Of a stretch of DNA of 64,000 bases, positions 1 to 8,222 are shown in pieces. The number at the start of each line of letters is the position of its first letter. Position 1 is the first letter of the stretch. The notes beneath the pieces are model-generated. The model was not told where the DNA came from. It made no database searches and saw only the letters and a list, made by a program, of their open reading frames with translations. The DNA comes from Peribacillus frigoritolerans (GTDB lineage Bacteria > Bacillota > Bacilli > Bacillales > DSM-1321): the NCBI RefSeq assembly GCF_030676415.1, contig NZ_JAUUTW010000004.1, positions 186,001 to 250,000 of the forward strand, in the 5' to 3' direction. Made by a program: the position numbers and the translations under genes.

Positions 1-379
1 CTTCACAAAGCTTTCTGAATTCGGCAACGCTCATTTCTTTCCGTTTCACGCCTTTTTTCGTCAATGCCGTTTCGATTGGAAGCCCATGCGTATCCCAGCC
101 AGGTACATACGGTGCTTGAAAACCGCTCATTGATTTAAATCGGACAATGAAATCCTTTAAAACCTTATTCATTGCATGGCCCATATGGATATCGCCGTTG
201 GCATATGGAGGTCCATCATGCAAAATAAATAAAGGACGTCCTTCCGTTTGTTCTTGCACTTTTTTATAGATGTTCATTTCTTTCCATTTTTCTTGGATTT
301 CCGGTTCACGTTTCGGCAAATTCCCCCGCATTGGAAATTCAGTTTTAGGCATCAATAAGGTATCTTTGTATTCCATCAT
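1..379 (-). CDS. ileS: Isoleucyl-tRNA synthetase, N-terminal part (cut by window edge)
   Basis: This is the first ~126 codons of isoleucyl-tRNA synthetase, the cytoplasmic class I enzyme that charges tRNA-Ile; the rest lies before base 1. The frame reads [19 protein letters not shown] and then contains [15 protein letters not shown], whose HMGH is the class I HIGH signature, followed by [11 protein letters not shown], typical of IleRS. The ATG at 379 is chosen because GGAGG lies 5 bases upstream; a second ATG follows directly. The gene lies behind a T-box leader and downstream of divIVA, the usual Bacillus order. Only the N-terminus is visible, so resistance-type variants cannot be judged. 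Confidence 0.97.
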   Translation of the reverse strand, partial: MMEYKDTLLMPKTEFPMRGNLPKREPEIQEKWKEMNIYKKVQEQTEGRPLFILHDGPPYANGDIHMGHAMNKVLKDFIVRFKSMSGFQAPYVPGWDTHGLPIETALTKKGVKRKEMSVAEFRKLCE

Positions 380-437
380 AAAATCCTCCATCCGTCTTTT
401 AAAAAATTCATTCGAACCGATGACTTGATATCCGGCC

Positions 438-700
438 AAAATAAAAAGCCCTCTCATCCCTAAAAAAGGGACGAGAAAGCTTTGCTTCCCGCGGTACCAC
501 CCTGGCTAGAAAGATTCACAAAGTGAATCCAACCTCTCGAGCATTCGTAACGTGAATGAAACGCTTCATTTACTTACTGCAAAAGCAGGTTCAACTCAGA
601 ACTCAAGGGTGATTTTCAATATCTTCGCTTATTCCGGGCTTTCACCATCCCCGGTTCGCTAAAAATAAGTGTGTGAAGAATTTACTTTCCCTGTCATCGT
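438..700 (-). promoter_or_regulatory. T-box riboswitch leader of ileS
   Basis: On the minus strand the leader carries the T-box core AGGGTGGTACCGCGGG (488-503). It is followed by a terminator hairpin with G-U pairs (TCTCGTCCC / GGGATGAGA, about 441-478) that ends in a T-rich run. Upstream sequence (about 590-665) has the look of Stem I. The ATC at 611-613, followed by A, is a plausible isoleucine specifier codon. In T-box leaders uncharged tRNA pairs with the specifier and the T-box bulge and prevents termination, so ileS should be induced by isoleucine starvation. The core and terminator are directly visible; the Stem I limits and the specifier are my inference. Confidence 0.93.
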
Positions 701-769
701 CTAATTTCATAATGAATAGTATTGTTAAAAAATTATATGCGAAAAAAGTGTTCAAAGTCAAGGAATCGT

Positions 770-1285
770 TTAAATTTCCTCTTCCACTCTCTCATTTAAT
801 TCTATTTCAGTCGCATCCACTTCATAATCCAGAAGATGATCCCAATCGTCATTGTCCAGCAAATCCAGCTGTGCACCGACAAGCATTTTGAAACGCGTCC
901 GGAATACTTTGGATTGCTTTTTCAAATCTTCAATATCCATCGCTATTTTCCTTGCTTTCACAAGTGACTCATTGACGATCCGGTCAGCATTTTTCTCTGC
1001 TTCCTTTATGATCAGTTTCGCTTCTTTTTGGGCATTGCGCCTTAATTCTTCGGCTGCTTCTTGAGCGACAATAATCGACTTGTTAAGTGTACCCTCAATT
1101 GTCGTAAAATGTCCCAAACGATCAAAAGTCTCGTTCAGTTTATCTTCAAGTTCTTTCTTCTCCCTCAAAATCAGTTCATAATCTTTAATGACCTGGTCGA
1201 GAAATTCATTTACCTCATCTTCATCATACCCTCGAAATACTTTGTTAAATTCCTTGTTATGTATATCTATCGGGGTTAAGGGCAT
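770..1285 (-). CDS. divIVA: DivIVA, polar and septal coiled-coil protein
   Basis: DivIVA senses negative membrane curvature at poles and septa and recruits MinJ/MinCD and sporulation factors. The 171-aa product starts MPLTPIDIHNKEFNKVFRGY, the conserved lipid-binding N-terminal domain, then GYDEDEVNEFLDQVIKDYE and a long coiled coil rich in K, E and A (about residues 30-140). The C-terminus is acidic. The length is normal for the family. GGAGGTG precedes the ATG by about 5 bases. It lies last in the ylm cluster, just before the ileS T-box, as in Bacillus. Nothing is missing. Confidence 0.97.
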   Translation of the reverse strand: MPLTPIDIHNKEFNKVFRGYDEDEVNEFLDQVIKDYELILREKKELEDKLNETFDRLGHFTTIEGTLNKSIIVAQEAAEELRRNAQKEAKLIIKEAEKNADRIVNESLVKARKIAMDIEDLKKQSKVFRTRFKMLVGAQLDLLDNDDWDHLLDYEVDATEIELNERVEEEI

Positions 1286-1370
1286 TACGGCACCTCCAGA
1301 ACGGTTTCTACTCTAGTATGTTAAAACTCTATATTCGACAATAAATTTATAAATCCTGCTTTTTATTGAA

Positions 1371-2144
1371 TTATTTTTGTCTGCCTAACGAGATTCTCCA
1401 CTTATCCTTCTTGGTTTTCCCATCAATTGACGCTATTTTACATCTGCCAAAACCTCTGATGGATAGTGTATCACCTTCACGGCATTCTTCCGAGACGTTT
1501 TCCGTTTGCTTGAAATTCACCTTTACTTTTCCTGATGTTATCAAGGACTGAGTTTTTTGACGGGACATATTCAGGACGGACGATAGCACACTGTCAAGCC
1601 TAAGAGAACTGACGGTGGTTACTTGCTCTTCCCATTTTTCCTTAACATGGACGATACTCTCAATTGGAAGCCGTTTGATGGAAACGGAAGCGTTACCTAT
1701 TTTCTCCAGATTTCCTGTGAGATATGAATCCATCTCTTCGGCAGCTATAAATTGAATATAGTCTTCCGTCACTATTATATCACCAAATTTTTCACGCTTT
1801 ACCCCTAGTGACATCAAGGTTCCAAGTATTTGCCTATGTTCAAGCGTTACAAATTTTTTTGGATAGGAGATATCGTATAAGGAGATATTGAAATCAGATG
1901 GTTCAGGAGAGTAATAATCAGGGTAAATGAGCACACGTTTTCGCTCTACGAAATCGCTCCCGCCATTGAATTGCAGTTTCGCTTCCGGATCATTCCCTAT
2001 TAAGGAAGTTAGGATTTCCTGCTGACGCGGATCAAGAAAATCAGATAGTTTCGGAGCGTAGGAATTTTTAACCTGATCAACCCAATTCATAGCCTGGTCA
2101 ATAAATTCTTTTTCCTCCGGCCTGAAATGCTGATAAATGCTCAT
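1371..2144 (-). CDS. ylmH: YlmH, S4-domain RNA-binding protein
   Basis: A 257-aa protein of the YlmH family: an N-terminal helical region, a central globular domain and a C-terminal S4 RNA-binding domain (about residues 180-245, with RLDSVLSSVLNMSRQKTQSLI and GKVKVNF). YlmH homologues bind RNA, and Bacillus YlmH has been linked to ribosome-associated quality control; that role is family knowledge. AAGGAG lies 13 bases before the ATG, a rather long spacing. It follows ylmG after a 133-bp gap that contains a strong inverted repeat, so it may have its own promoter. Confidence 0.93.
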   Translation of the reverse strand: MSIYQHFRPEEKEFIDQAMNWVDQVKNSYAPKLSDFLDPRQQEILTSLIGNDPEAKLQFNGGSDFVERKRVLIYPDYYSPEPSDFNISLYDISYPKKFVTLEHRQILGTLMSLGVKREKFGDIIVTEDYIQFIAAEEMDSYLTGNLEKIGNASVSIKRLPIESIVHVKEKWEEQVTTVSSLRLDSVLSSVLNMSRQKTQSLITSGKVKVNFKQTENVSEECREGDTLSIRGFGRCKIASIDGKTKKDKWRISLGRQK

Positions 2145-2218
2145 GATTGAATAAATGCTCCTTAGTTATCAAATTAATGGTCGATCATAAGGAATTGATT
2201 ATACGGTTCTGCGTTGCA

Positions 2219-2251
2219 ACTACACAGCGGAGAATGTTCCGACTGTGTAGT
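2219..2251. repeat. Inverted repeat between ylmG and ylmH
   Basis: ACTACACAG (2219-2227) and CTGTGTAGT (2243-2251) form a perfect 9-bp inverted repeat. CGGA/TCCG extends it inward after one bulged base. No T-run follows in either direction, so it is not a typical terminator. On the minus strand a TATAAT (2198-2203) lies just downstream, which places the repeat over the expected -35 region of a ylmH promoter. It could be an operator or an mRNA hairpin. Confidence 0.55.
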
Positions 2252-2277
2252 AAGATGCATGTCAGGTTAATTGTTGA

Positions 2278-2544
2278 TCATCCTATTAATGTCTGTAAGT
2301 AATAGATTCCATAACCGCTGGCAAAATTAAGTACCAGCAAGGCTACAAGAGGTGAAAGATCAATCATGCCAAGTGGCGGAATGAACTTTCTGAACGGTTC
2401 TAAATACGGTTCGCAAATCTTTTCCAGAAATTGACCAATCGATGTCCCCCTTGCATTGGGGAACCATGACATCAATATGTAACCGATTAATGCCATTGAA
2501 TAAATTTCAATTAAATAATATAAACCCTGAAGCACTAAACCCAT
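2278..2544 (-). CDS. ylmG: YlmG, YggT-family membrane protein
   Basis: An 88-aa YggT-family protein with two hydrophobic segments (about residues 3-25 and 62-85). Between them is the family loop around [14 protein letters not shown] and [13 protein letters not shown]. The family sits beside cell-division genes in bacteria and plastids, but its biochemical role is unsettled. It lies 6 bases downstream of sepF, so it is surely in the same transcript. GAGGTGG precedes the ATG with somewhat long spacing. The protein appears complete. Confidence 0.94.
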   Translation of the reverse strand: MGLVLQGLYYLIEIYSMALIGYILMSWFPNARGTSIGQFLEKICEPYLEPFRKFIPPLGMIDLSPLVALLVLNFASGYGIYYLQTLIG

Positions 2545-2550
2545 AAACCA

Positions 2551-3015
2551 TTACCACCTCGCTTCTTCGTACTCCTCTTCGGCCGCGAAGCCGGTAATAT
2601 TACCGGAAACATCGACGTTGTCCGGGGTACATAAGAATATATCTGTTCCGATTTTTTGGATATCCCCGCTGATTGCATAGACAGTCCCGCTTAGAAAATC
2701 GATGATTCGCTTTCCTTGGTCATGCTGGATTCGTTGAAGGTTCACGACTACAGCACGCCTGTTTTTTAAATGGTCAGCTACCTCCTGGGCTTCTGCATAA
2801 GCACGAGGCTCCAATAATACTACTTTAGAAGATTTCTGTACGCTTTGCAAACTTACGATATTCTGATTGGTATTATTCCCTGCCGAAGCGGACTGCTGCT
2901 GTTTAGCTGACTTCACGACTTTTGGTTCAGCCTCCTCTTCTTCCATCACTTCATCCTTGTACTCATACTCATCATCCAGCGCGAAATAAGATTTAAATTT
3001 TGATACGAACGACAT
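2551..3015 (-). CDS. sepF: SepF, FtsZ-bundling membrane anchor
   Basis: SepF tethers FtsZ to the membrane and organises filaments in the Gram-positive divisome. The 154-aa product has the N-terminal amphipathic helix [11 protein letters not shown], an acidic and Q-rich linker (about residues 15-60), then the DUF552 globular domain with [37 protein letters not shown] and a C-terminal strand. AAGGAGG lies about 9 bases before the ATG. It lies between ylmE and ylmG, and the product is standard length. FtsA is also encoded in this window; the two are partly redundant in B. subtilis. Confidence 0.97.
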   Translation of the reverse strand: MSFVSKFKSYFALDDEYEYKDEVMEEEEAEPKVVKSAKQQQSASAGNNTNQNIVSLQSVQKSSKVVLLEPRAYAEAQEVADHLKNRRAVVVNLQRIQHDQGKRIIDFLSGTVYAISGDIQKIGTDIFLCTPDNVDVSGNITGFAAEEEYEEARW

Positions 3016-3036
3016 CTATAGCGTACCTCCTTAAAA

Positions 3037-3708
3037 TTATTCGCCTACAAGTGCTGTACCAATCCTGATCATTGTTGCGCCTTCCTCAATGGCAATCATG
3101 AAATCATTGGACATGCCCATGGACAATTCAGTGCAGGGGGCGTGCTTCAACTCTAAATTTTGTACTTCAACCTGGAGGCCTTTCAGTTTCCGGAAGCATT
3201 CCCGCAAAACCTGTTCATCATCGGTCAATGGAGCCATTGTCATCAATCCTGCAACATTCACCTTATCAAAATCAGATAACCCTTTTATGAAATCCATTGT
3301 CGCCTCAGGATTCAGACCATGTTTTGATTCCTCACCAGAAACATTCACCTGCACTAAACAGTTTATCGGCCCATTTGCGCGTTTTTGAATTTCTTCTGCC
3401 AAGGAAATGCGATCCAATGAATGGATATACGAAATTTTATCGATGACATTCTTTACTTTGCGTGTTTGCATGGAACCAATATAATGCCAGTTAGGCTTGT
3501 CCTTCAGCACTTCATATTTATTCAAAAGCCCTTCGTCACGGTTTTCACCCAAATCAAGTATTCCCGCTTCCAAAGCTTCCTTCGCTCTCTCGACCGAAAC
3601 ATATTTCGTTACAGCGATTAACTTTATCGCTTCACGGTCCCTTCCACTATTTTCACATGCTATATTTATTTTTTCTTCGATGTCTTTTAAATTGTCCACT
3701 ACTTTCAC
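3037..3708 (-). CDS. ylmE: YlmE, PLP homeostasis protein (YggS family)
   Basis: A PLP-binding, single-domain TIM-barrel protein of the YggS/PLPBP family, involved in pyridoxal-phosphate homeostasis. IAVTKYV contains the PLP lysine; GENRDEG and [10 protein letters not shown] follow, and LSMGMSNDF and IRIGTALVG lie near the C-terminus. A longer frame begins with TTG at 3732, but that overlaps the ribosome binding site (AGGAGG, 3722-3727) and the end of ylmD. I prefer GTG at 3708, giving a 223-residue product that starts at KVVDNLKDI like its homologues. It lies 21 bases upstream of sepF. Confidence 0.92.
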   Translation of the reverse strand: MKVVDNLKDIEEKINIACENSGRDREAIKLIAVTKYVSVERAKEALEAGILDLGENRDEGLLNKYEVLKDKPNWHYIGSMQTRKVKNVIDKISYIHSLDRISLAEEIQKRANGPINCLVQVNVSGEESKHGLNPEATMDFIKGLSDFDKVNVAGLMTMAPLTDDEQVLRECFRKLKGLQVEVQNLELKHAPCTELSMGMSNDFMIAIEEGATMIRIGTALVGE

Positions 3709-3710
3709 TG

Positions 3711-4538
3711 TTACTCTAAATCCTCCTTCCAACCGATAAAACTCATCAATCTGCCTGTCTTCCCGTTATCACGGCGATGTGAAAAAAACAATTCATGATC
3801 ACAGCTTGTACAGTATGATGTAACGTCGATCTGACTTTTTGGAATTCCTGACTTTTGAAGAATCAATGCATTAAGTTGCTTAAGGTCTAACTGATATTGT
3901 CCTTCACTGATTAAATTATAGGGCTTTTCGTCAATATCTACCAGCAAATTCTGCACTAAATCCATGACATAATCATCAACTACATAGCATTTCGAACAAA
4001 TTGATGGTCCAATGACAGCAAATATTTCACTTGCTTTTATACCCTCACTCAACCATGCCTCAACCATTTTTCGTGCAATTCCATTAACGGTACCCTTCCA
4101 GCCGGCATGTGCCACCCCAATCATACCATGTGCCGGGGCAAGAAAGTATAAGGGTACGCAGTCTGCATAGCAAAGGGTCAATAGAACGTTTTGGTCCTTC
4201 GTATAGAATCCATCAGTCGCTTTAAAGGCTGAATCATAATCCGTAGCACCTCTCCCGCCATCGCGGCTGGTAACTTGATGGATTTTGGTTTCATGTGTCT
4301 GCTCGGCTCCTATCCATTCATTAAGCGGATACATCAGCTTATCGGCTATAATCCTGCGGTTTCCCTGGACATCTTCAAGTTTATCCCCGACATGAAAACC
4401 GGTATTCAATGTTTGAAAATCCCCTGTACTGACTCCCCCATTTTTTGTGGTGAAGCCCGCTACGAGCTGGAGATTTTTTTGTCTCCAGCTGTCAATGAGC
4501 ATATATTGGTCTTTTATTAAAACAAATGGCTCTTTCAT
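3711..4538 (-). CDS. ylmD: YlmD, YfiH/PgeF-family protein
   Basis: A 275-aa member of the YfiH (DUF152, formerly 'multicopper polyphenol oxidase') family. Members have been reported to act on purine nucleosides, and E. coli YfiH on misincorporated cell-wall precursor; the role here is not certain. Metal-site signatures are visible: [26 protein letters not shown], and the C-terminal [20 protein letters not shown] lies about 10 bases before the ATG. The stop is next to the ylmE start region, so translation is likely coupled. Confidence 0.94.
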   Translation of the reverse strand: MKEPFVLIKDQYMLIDSWRQKNLQLVAGFTTKNGGVSTGDFQTLNTGFHVGDKLEDVQGNRRIIADKLMYPLNEWIGAEQTHETKIHQVTSRDGGRGATDYDSAFKATDGFYTKDQNVLLTLCYADCVPLYFLAPAHGMIGVAHAGWKGTVNGIARKMVEAWLSEGIKASEIFAVIGPSICSKCYVVDDYVMDLVQNLLVDIDEKPYNLISEGQYQLDLKQLNALILQKSGIPKSQIDVTSYCTSCDHELFFSHRRDNGKTGRLMSFIGWKEDLE

Positions 4539-4593
4539 GCTATAAACCTCTTTATTTTTAGTCTAGTGTATCATATATTTGCGCCATGTACCT

Positions 4594-4863
4594 TTAAAAC
4601 CGTTCATCTTTCAGTTCTCCTTGAAATACCGTCTGATGTTCAACAAGTATGACATCTGCACCGATTTTTTTTATTTTGCGCCATGGAATCACAATATCCT
4701 GTTCCCTCCCAAAAAAACCCATTAACCTGGTTCCATTTGAAACGATAATGGCCTCTATTTTCCCCGTGGCCGTATTGATTTCAAGATCTGACAAATTACC
4801 TAATTTCTTCCCATCCGCTATATTGACGATATCCTTAATTTGAAATTCGGAAATCCTGGTCAC
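4594..4863 (-). CDS. ylmC: YlmC/YmxH-family PRC-barrel protein
   Basis: An 89-aa PRC-barrel protein. It has the pattern FQIKDIVNIADGKKLGNLSD, then IEAIIVSNGTRLMGFFGRE and VIPWRKIKKIGADVILVE, close in layout to Bacillus YlmC and YmxH sporulation-associated proteins. It starts with GTG at 4863, with GAGGAGC about 9 bases upstream. It stands first in the ylm series, downstream of sigG; the ylmA gene that separates them in B. subtilis is absent. The function is unknown in the family. Confidence 0.9.
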   Translation of the reverse strand: MTRISEFQIKDIVNIADGKKLGNLSDLEINTATGKIEAIIVSNGTRLMGFFGREQDIVIPWRKIKKIGADVILVEHQTVFQGELKDERF

Positions 4864-4999
4864 ATTACTCAGCTCCTCAAAATTTCATCATAGATGAAGG
4901 TCCTATTCCTATGTATATGACATGATGCGCTCAAGGATGAAGAATACGATAAATTAAACATCCATTCGATTCACGATACCTTCCGGAATTTTTCAACAA

Positions 5000-5038
5000 A
5001 ATAAAAAAGCCGCTATGGATAAGCAGCTGTTAAGCGGG
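5000..5038 (-). terminator. Probable terminator after sigG
   Basis: On the minus strand CCGCT (5033-5037 complement) and AGCGG (5010-5014 complement) form a short stem around a CAGCTG-containing loop, followed by TTTTTTATTTT. The upstream arm can instead pair with AGCGGGTA (5056-5063) in an 8-bp hairpin, so two structures compete. Confidence 0.5.
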
Positions 5039-5091
5039 TATCGACATTTTTGCCCTACCCGCTTCAGCTAACTTTTTCTCATGCTCAGCTT

Positions 5092-5871
5092 CTACTGTTG
5101 GATATTTTTATTCATTTGCTTGATTGCCGCTTTTTCCAATCGGGAGACCTGTGCTTGTGAAATGCCGATTTCCTCGGCTACCTCCATTTGCGTCTTCCCT
5201 TGGAAAAACCGTTTGCGAAGGATCATTTTTTCCCGGTCATTCAACCGCCTCATGCCTTCATTTATTGCTATTTCATCAATCCAGGTACTATCTTTATTTT
5301 TTTCATCACTCAGTTGGTCGAGTACATAAATCGGATCCCCGCCATCATTATAAATCGGTTCAAAAAGTGAAACTGGATCTTGTATAGCATCTAGTGCAAA
5401 AACAATTTCTTCATGAGGTACTTCCAACACCTTGGCGATTTCTTCAGCTGTCGGCTCACGAAGGGTCTGGCTTATGAGCTTTTCTTTTACCTGCAAAGCT
5501 TTGTAAGCGATGTCTCTTAAAGAACGGGATACCCGAATCGGATTATTGTCACGAAGATATCTTCTGATTTCTCCAATAATCATCGGTACAGCATACGTTG
5601 AAAACTTAACATTTTGACCAAGGTCAAAGTTATCTATCGACTTCATCAACCCTATACAGCCTACCTGAAATAGATCATCTACATACTCTCCCCGATTGTT
5701 GAAGCGTTGAATGACGCTTAGAACGAGTCGAAGATTCCCGTTTACCAGTTTCTCTCTTGCTGAAATATCGCCATCTTGCAGTTCTTTAAAGAGTTTTCTC
5801 ATTTCTTCATTCTTTAAAACCGGTAATTTTGATGTATCCACACCGCAGATTTCAACCTTATTACGAGACAA
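5092..5871 (-). CDS. sigG: Sporulation sigma factor SigG
   Basis: Sigma-G directs late transcription in the forespore. The 259-aa product starts SRNKVEICGVDTSKLPVLKN, characteristic of SigG. Region 2 follows (LVNGNLRLVLSVIQRF, DDLFQVGCIGLMKSIDNF, KFSTYAVPMIIGEIRRYLRD), then region 3, and region 4 with EEIGISQAQVSRLEKAA. The frame is open upstream to 5940, but TTG at 5871 has GGAGGG at the right distance and matches the family N-terminus. It lies downstream of sigE, with a sigma-G-like promoter just before it (5908-5937). Confidence 0.97.
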   Translation of the reverse strand: MSRNKVEICGVDTSKLPVLKNEEMRKLFKELQDGDISAREKLVNGNLRLVLSVIQRFNNRGEYVDDLFQVGCIGLMKSIDNFDLGQNVKFSTYAVPMIIGEIRRYLRDNNPIRVSRSLRDIAYKALQVKEKLISQTLREPTAEEIAKVLEVPHEEIVFALDAIQDPVSLFEPIYNDGGDPIYVLDQLSDEKNKDSTWIDEIAINEGMRRLNDREKMILRKRFFQGKTQMEVAEEIGISQAQVSRLEKAAIKQMNKNIQQ

Positions 5872-5907
5872 AATTATTCCCTCCTCACAGGAGCGCTGTA
5901 CAAAAAA

Positions 5908-5937
5908 CAGTATTTCCGCGGGAGGAAAAAATATGCA
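5908..5937 (-). promoter_or_regulatory. Candidate sigma-G-type promoter of sigG
   Basis: The minus strand reads TGCATA, a 17-bp spacer, then AATACTG. This resembles the sigma-G consensus (TGAATA, 17-18 bp, CATACTA). The -10 lies about 37 bases before the TTG start of sigG, and autoregulation of sigG is known in B. subtilis. The match is by eye only. Confidence 0.4.
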
Positions 5938-6022
5938 CATGGCTAGAACATAAAATCCCCATTATTTTTCATTATAGCTACCAAAGTATTGATTTGATTG
6001 ACGTTTTAAGCACTTTATTTTT

Positions 6023-6742
6023 TTACACCATTTTATTAAATTCTTTTCGAAGCCTCTTAATAATCCTTTTTTCCAAACGCGAAATGTAAGATTGGGAAAT
6101 CCCCAGCATGTCGGCAACGTCCTTTTGGGTTTTTTCTTCTCCGCCTGCAAGTCCAAAACGGAGTTCCATTATCTGTTTTTCACGTTCGGATAACTGTGTA
6201 AGTGCTTTTGTCAGCAGCTTACGGTCAACGTTTGCCTCAAGGTCTTTCGTGATAATATCATCGTCCGTTCCAAGTACATCGGATAACAGAAGTTCATTTC
6301 CATCCCAATCAATATTCAGGGGTTCATCAAAAGAAACTTCAGAACGGATTTTGTTATTTCTGCGTAAATACATTAATATTTCATTCTCGATGCATCTCGA
6401 AGCATATGTAGCCAGTTTTATTTTCTTCTCAGGATTGAATGTATTCACAGCTTTGATCAAACCTATGGTACCAATGCTGATTAAATCTTCAATATTGATG
6501 CCAGTATTTTCGAATTTCCTGGCAATATAAACCACCAACCTTAAATTACGTTCAATCAAGATCGACCGTGCAGCTTCATCGCCATTGGGTAATTTATTGA
6601 TCAGTATTGCCTCTTCTTCCTTTGAAAGGGGAGGCGGCAGTGCCTCACTCCCTCCTATATAAAATATTTCGTCCGTTTTCAATCCGAGCTTGAACAATAG
6701 TTTGTACCAAAAATAAGTGAGCCGAAGAATGAATTTCTTCAA
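6023..6742 (-). CDS. sigE: Pro-sigma-E, mother-cell sporulation sigma factor
   Basis: Sigma-E drives early mother-cell transcription and is made as an inactive precursor. The 239-aa product has a membrane-binding pro-sequence (residues 1 to about 28, [18 protein letters not shown]). The processing region [15 protein letters not shown] is cut by SpoIIGA near the tyrosine. Region 2 follows ([52 protein letters not shown]), and region 4 carries [18 protein letters not shown]. The start is TTG at 6742 with GGGAGAATTATT before it. It lies 58 bp downstream of spoIIGA, its protease gene, as in all Bacillus. Confidence 0.98.
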   Translation of the reverse strand: MKKFILRLTYFWYKLLFKLGLKTDEIFYIGGSEALPPPLSKEEEAILINKLPNGDEAARSILIERNLRLVVYIARKFENTGINIEDLISIGTIGLIKAVNTFNPEKKIKLATYASRCIENEILMYLRRNNKIRSEVSFDEPLNIDWDGNELLLSDVLGTDDDIITKDLEANVDRKLLTKALTQLSEREKQIMELRFGLAGGEEKTQKDVADMLGISQSYISRLEKRIIKRLRKEFNKMV

Positions 6743-6800
6743 AATAATTCTCCCTTCTAATAAACGGATTATGGGTCAAATTTAAGAGTGAATCGATGGT

Positions 6801-7727
6801 TCAGGAGGCATTTTGCACCGGTATCCCGGTTAACATTTTCGGGTGAACGATAGATTGATAGCTATTGTCGGGAGAGAGTTGCTGAAAGGTAAACGAAACG
6901 AGACCCTGCTTGACATGAAATTCTTTTTCTCCTTGAACGATTTTAATGTAATCCGGTTTGATTGCGGTTAACAGCTGATGTTCATGACCCACTACTTTAT
7001 AAGGGATGACACGCATTCTTCCTGTCCATGAATATTCGGGCTGCACTTCCTGACTAATCAGGGTATCAGGGTTTTTAAAGAGCTCTAGCATATCGTCCGG
7101 AATTCCTGCTTCCCCGCCTGAAAGAGAGATGATCATTACTGGGGAACGTGTAATCGGGTCATATAGTTGATTGCCGCTATCCACCAATCCATGAAACTTT
7201 CCTTCGAAGTCAGAAATTTTAACCGAGACCGAAACCATTTGTTCATGTGTAAGCTTAGTCATCTCCATCCCTTCAAGTGTTCGCTTGGAAAATTGCCATG
7301 CGAGCGGGAACCCGATCATTATAAATATCCAGCTGACAGGGTCGCCAAAACGGTTGATTCCTACATATAGACCAGGGTCCTTGGACACGATTTGGAATTC
7401 AAATAGGTAGTGAAGTCCCAGAAGGATTCCTCCCGATAAAAACGTCACGAAATATAAAGTGGCCACCGATTTCATGAAAAGTTTCAACCTATTAAACCCA
7501 AAGGTTGCCAGCACCATGACCAGGGATACTAAAATCTTCATGTACACTCGGTCGGCAATTGCATAAAAAGGAGTGAATGCCAATACGATAATGAAGGAAC
7601 CAATCAACCCGCCGATGCATACCCGCCAAAGAGCTACCCTTCGTTTGAGAATGATTGCGGTCCAATATAAAAGGAGGCAGTCAAATAACCAATTCAACAA
7701 CCAGATCACATCTAAATATAAAGTCAA
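6801..7727 (-). CDS. spoIIGA: SpoIIGA, pro-sigma-E processing protease
   Basis: A membrane-embedded aspartic protease that matures pro-sigma-E at the septum after a forespore signal. The 308-aa product has five predicted transmembrane segments in its first ~145 residues. A soluble domain follows with GLVDSGNQLYDP (D183), the catalytic aspartate motif resembling retroviral proteases. VIHPKMLTG lies near the end. The start is TTG at 7727, preceded by GGGAGGG. It forms the spoIIG operon with sigE and lies behind a long-spacer promoter (7771-7804). Confidence 0.96.
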   Translation of the reverse strand: MTLYLDVIWLLNWLFDCLLLYWTAIILKRRVALWRVCIGGLIGSFIIVLAFTPFYAIADRVYMKILVSLVMVLATFGFNRLKLFMKSVATLYFVTFLSGGILLGLHYLFEFQIVSKDPGLYVGINRFGDPVSWIFIMIGFPLAWQFSKRTLEGMEMTKLTHEQMVSVSVKISDFEGKFHGLVDSGNQLYDPITRSPVMIISLSGGEAGIPDDMLELFKNPDTLISQEVQPEYSWTGRMRVIPYKVVGHEHQLLTAIKPDYIKIVQGEKEFHVKQGLVSFTFQQLSPDNSYQSIVHPKMLTGIPVQNAS

Positions 7728-7770
7728 ACACCCTCCCCTCCTTTTATGAACTAACCTTCCACTAGCAAAA

Positions 7771-7804
7771 AGTATAGCGTACCTCCCCTTAGAAAGTGTG
7801 TCAC
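7771..7804 (-). promoter_or_regulatory. spoIIG promoter with 22-bp spacer
   Basis: The minus strand has GTGACA (7799-7804) and TATACT (7771-7776) separated by exactly 22 bp. The B. subtilis spoIIG promoter is known for near-consensus hexamers at this unusual spacing, which makes it depend on Spo0A~P. A 0A-box-like TTTGTAGAA, one mismatch from TTTGTCGAA, lies on the plus strand at 7850-7858, upstream of the -35. The -10 is about 44 bp before the spoIIGA start. Confidence 0.75.
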
Positions 7805-8177
7805 TTTTTGTACTGAAAACTTAAGAGTTTTTCAGTCATTTTTACCCTTTTTGTAGAAAAACAGCTATTGATATTTTCAATACTTTCTTAGAGACTATCC
7901 TGCTCCCTTTTACTTCTGTCGATTTATGTTATAAAAGTTTAATAATTTATTGCTCTCTCATCTTTTTACATTAAATGAATGAAAGTGAACAAAAGATGGG
8001 CTTCTGCCAACACTCCATCGAGCACAATTCCGTCTTCTAGCTGATATTCAGACAAGATCATGGATCCAATAATGCAGATTTCTTTTAGCACTTCGGTCCG
8101 AGTGATAAAGCTCGAGAAACGCCCCATTATTATAAGGTCATTTGACACAATTACTTTTAAGGAATTCATTTTATTAA
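7805..8177. other. spoIIG upstream region with no convincing gene
   Basis: This stretch lies between the ftsZ terminator and the spoIIG promoter. A 67-codon minus-strand frame (7966-8169, starting MNSLKVIVSNDLIIMGRF) is present. It has no ribosome binding site, begins directly after the ftsZ terminator and resembles nothing I know. I treat it as doubtful. The bpr gene found here in B. subtilis is absent. Confidence 0.5.
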
Positions 8178-8179
8178 CG

Positions 8180-8207
8180 ACAAAAAACCGTCCCCAAATG
8201 GGAACGG
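8180..8207 (-). terminator. Terminator of ftsZ
   Basis: On the minus strand CCGTTCCC and GGGGACGG (one G-U pair) form an 8-bp stem with an ATTT loop, followed by TTTTTT. It ends the long dcw transcription unit shortly after the ftsZ stop. Confidence 0.85.
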
Positions 8208-8222
8208 CATATAACGTCGGTA

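Noticed and set aside
7966-8169. 67-codon minus-strand frame between ftsZ and spoIIGA
   Set aside because: There is no ribosome binding site, it begins directly after the ftsZ terminator, and I see no recognisable features; kept only as a note in the region entry.
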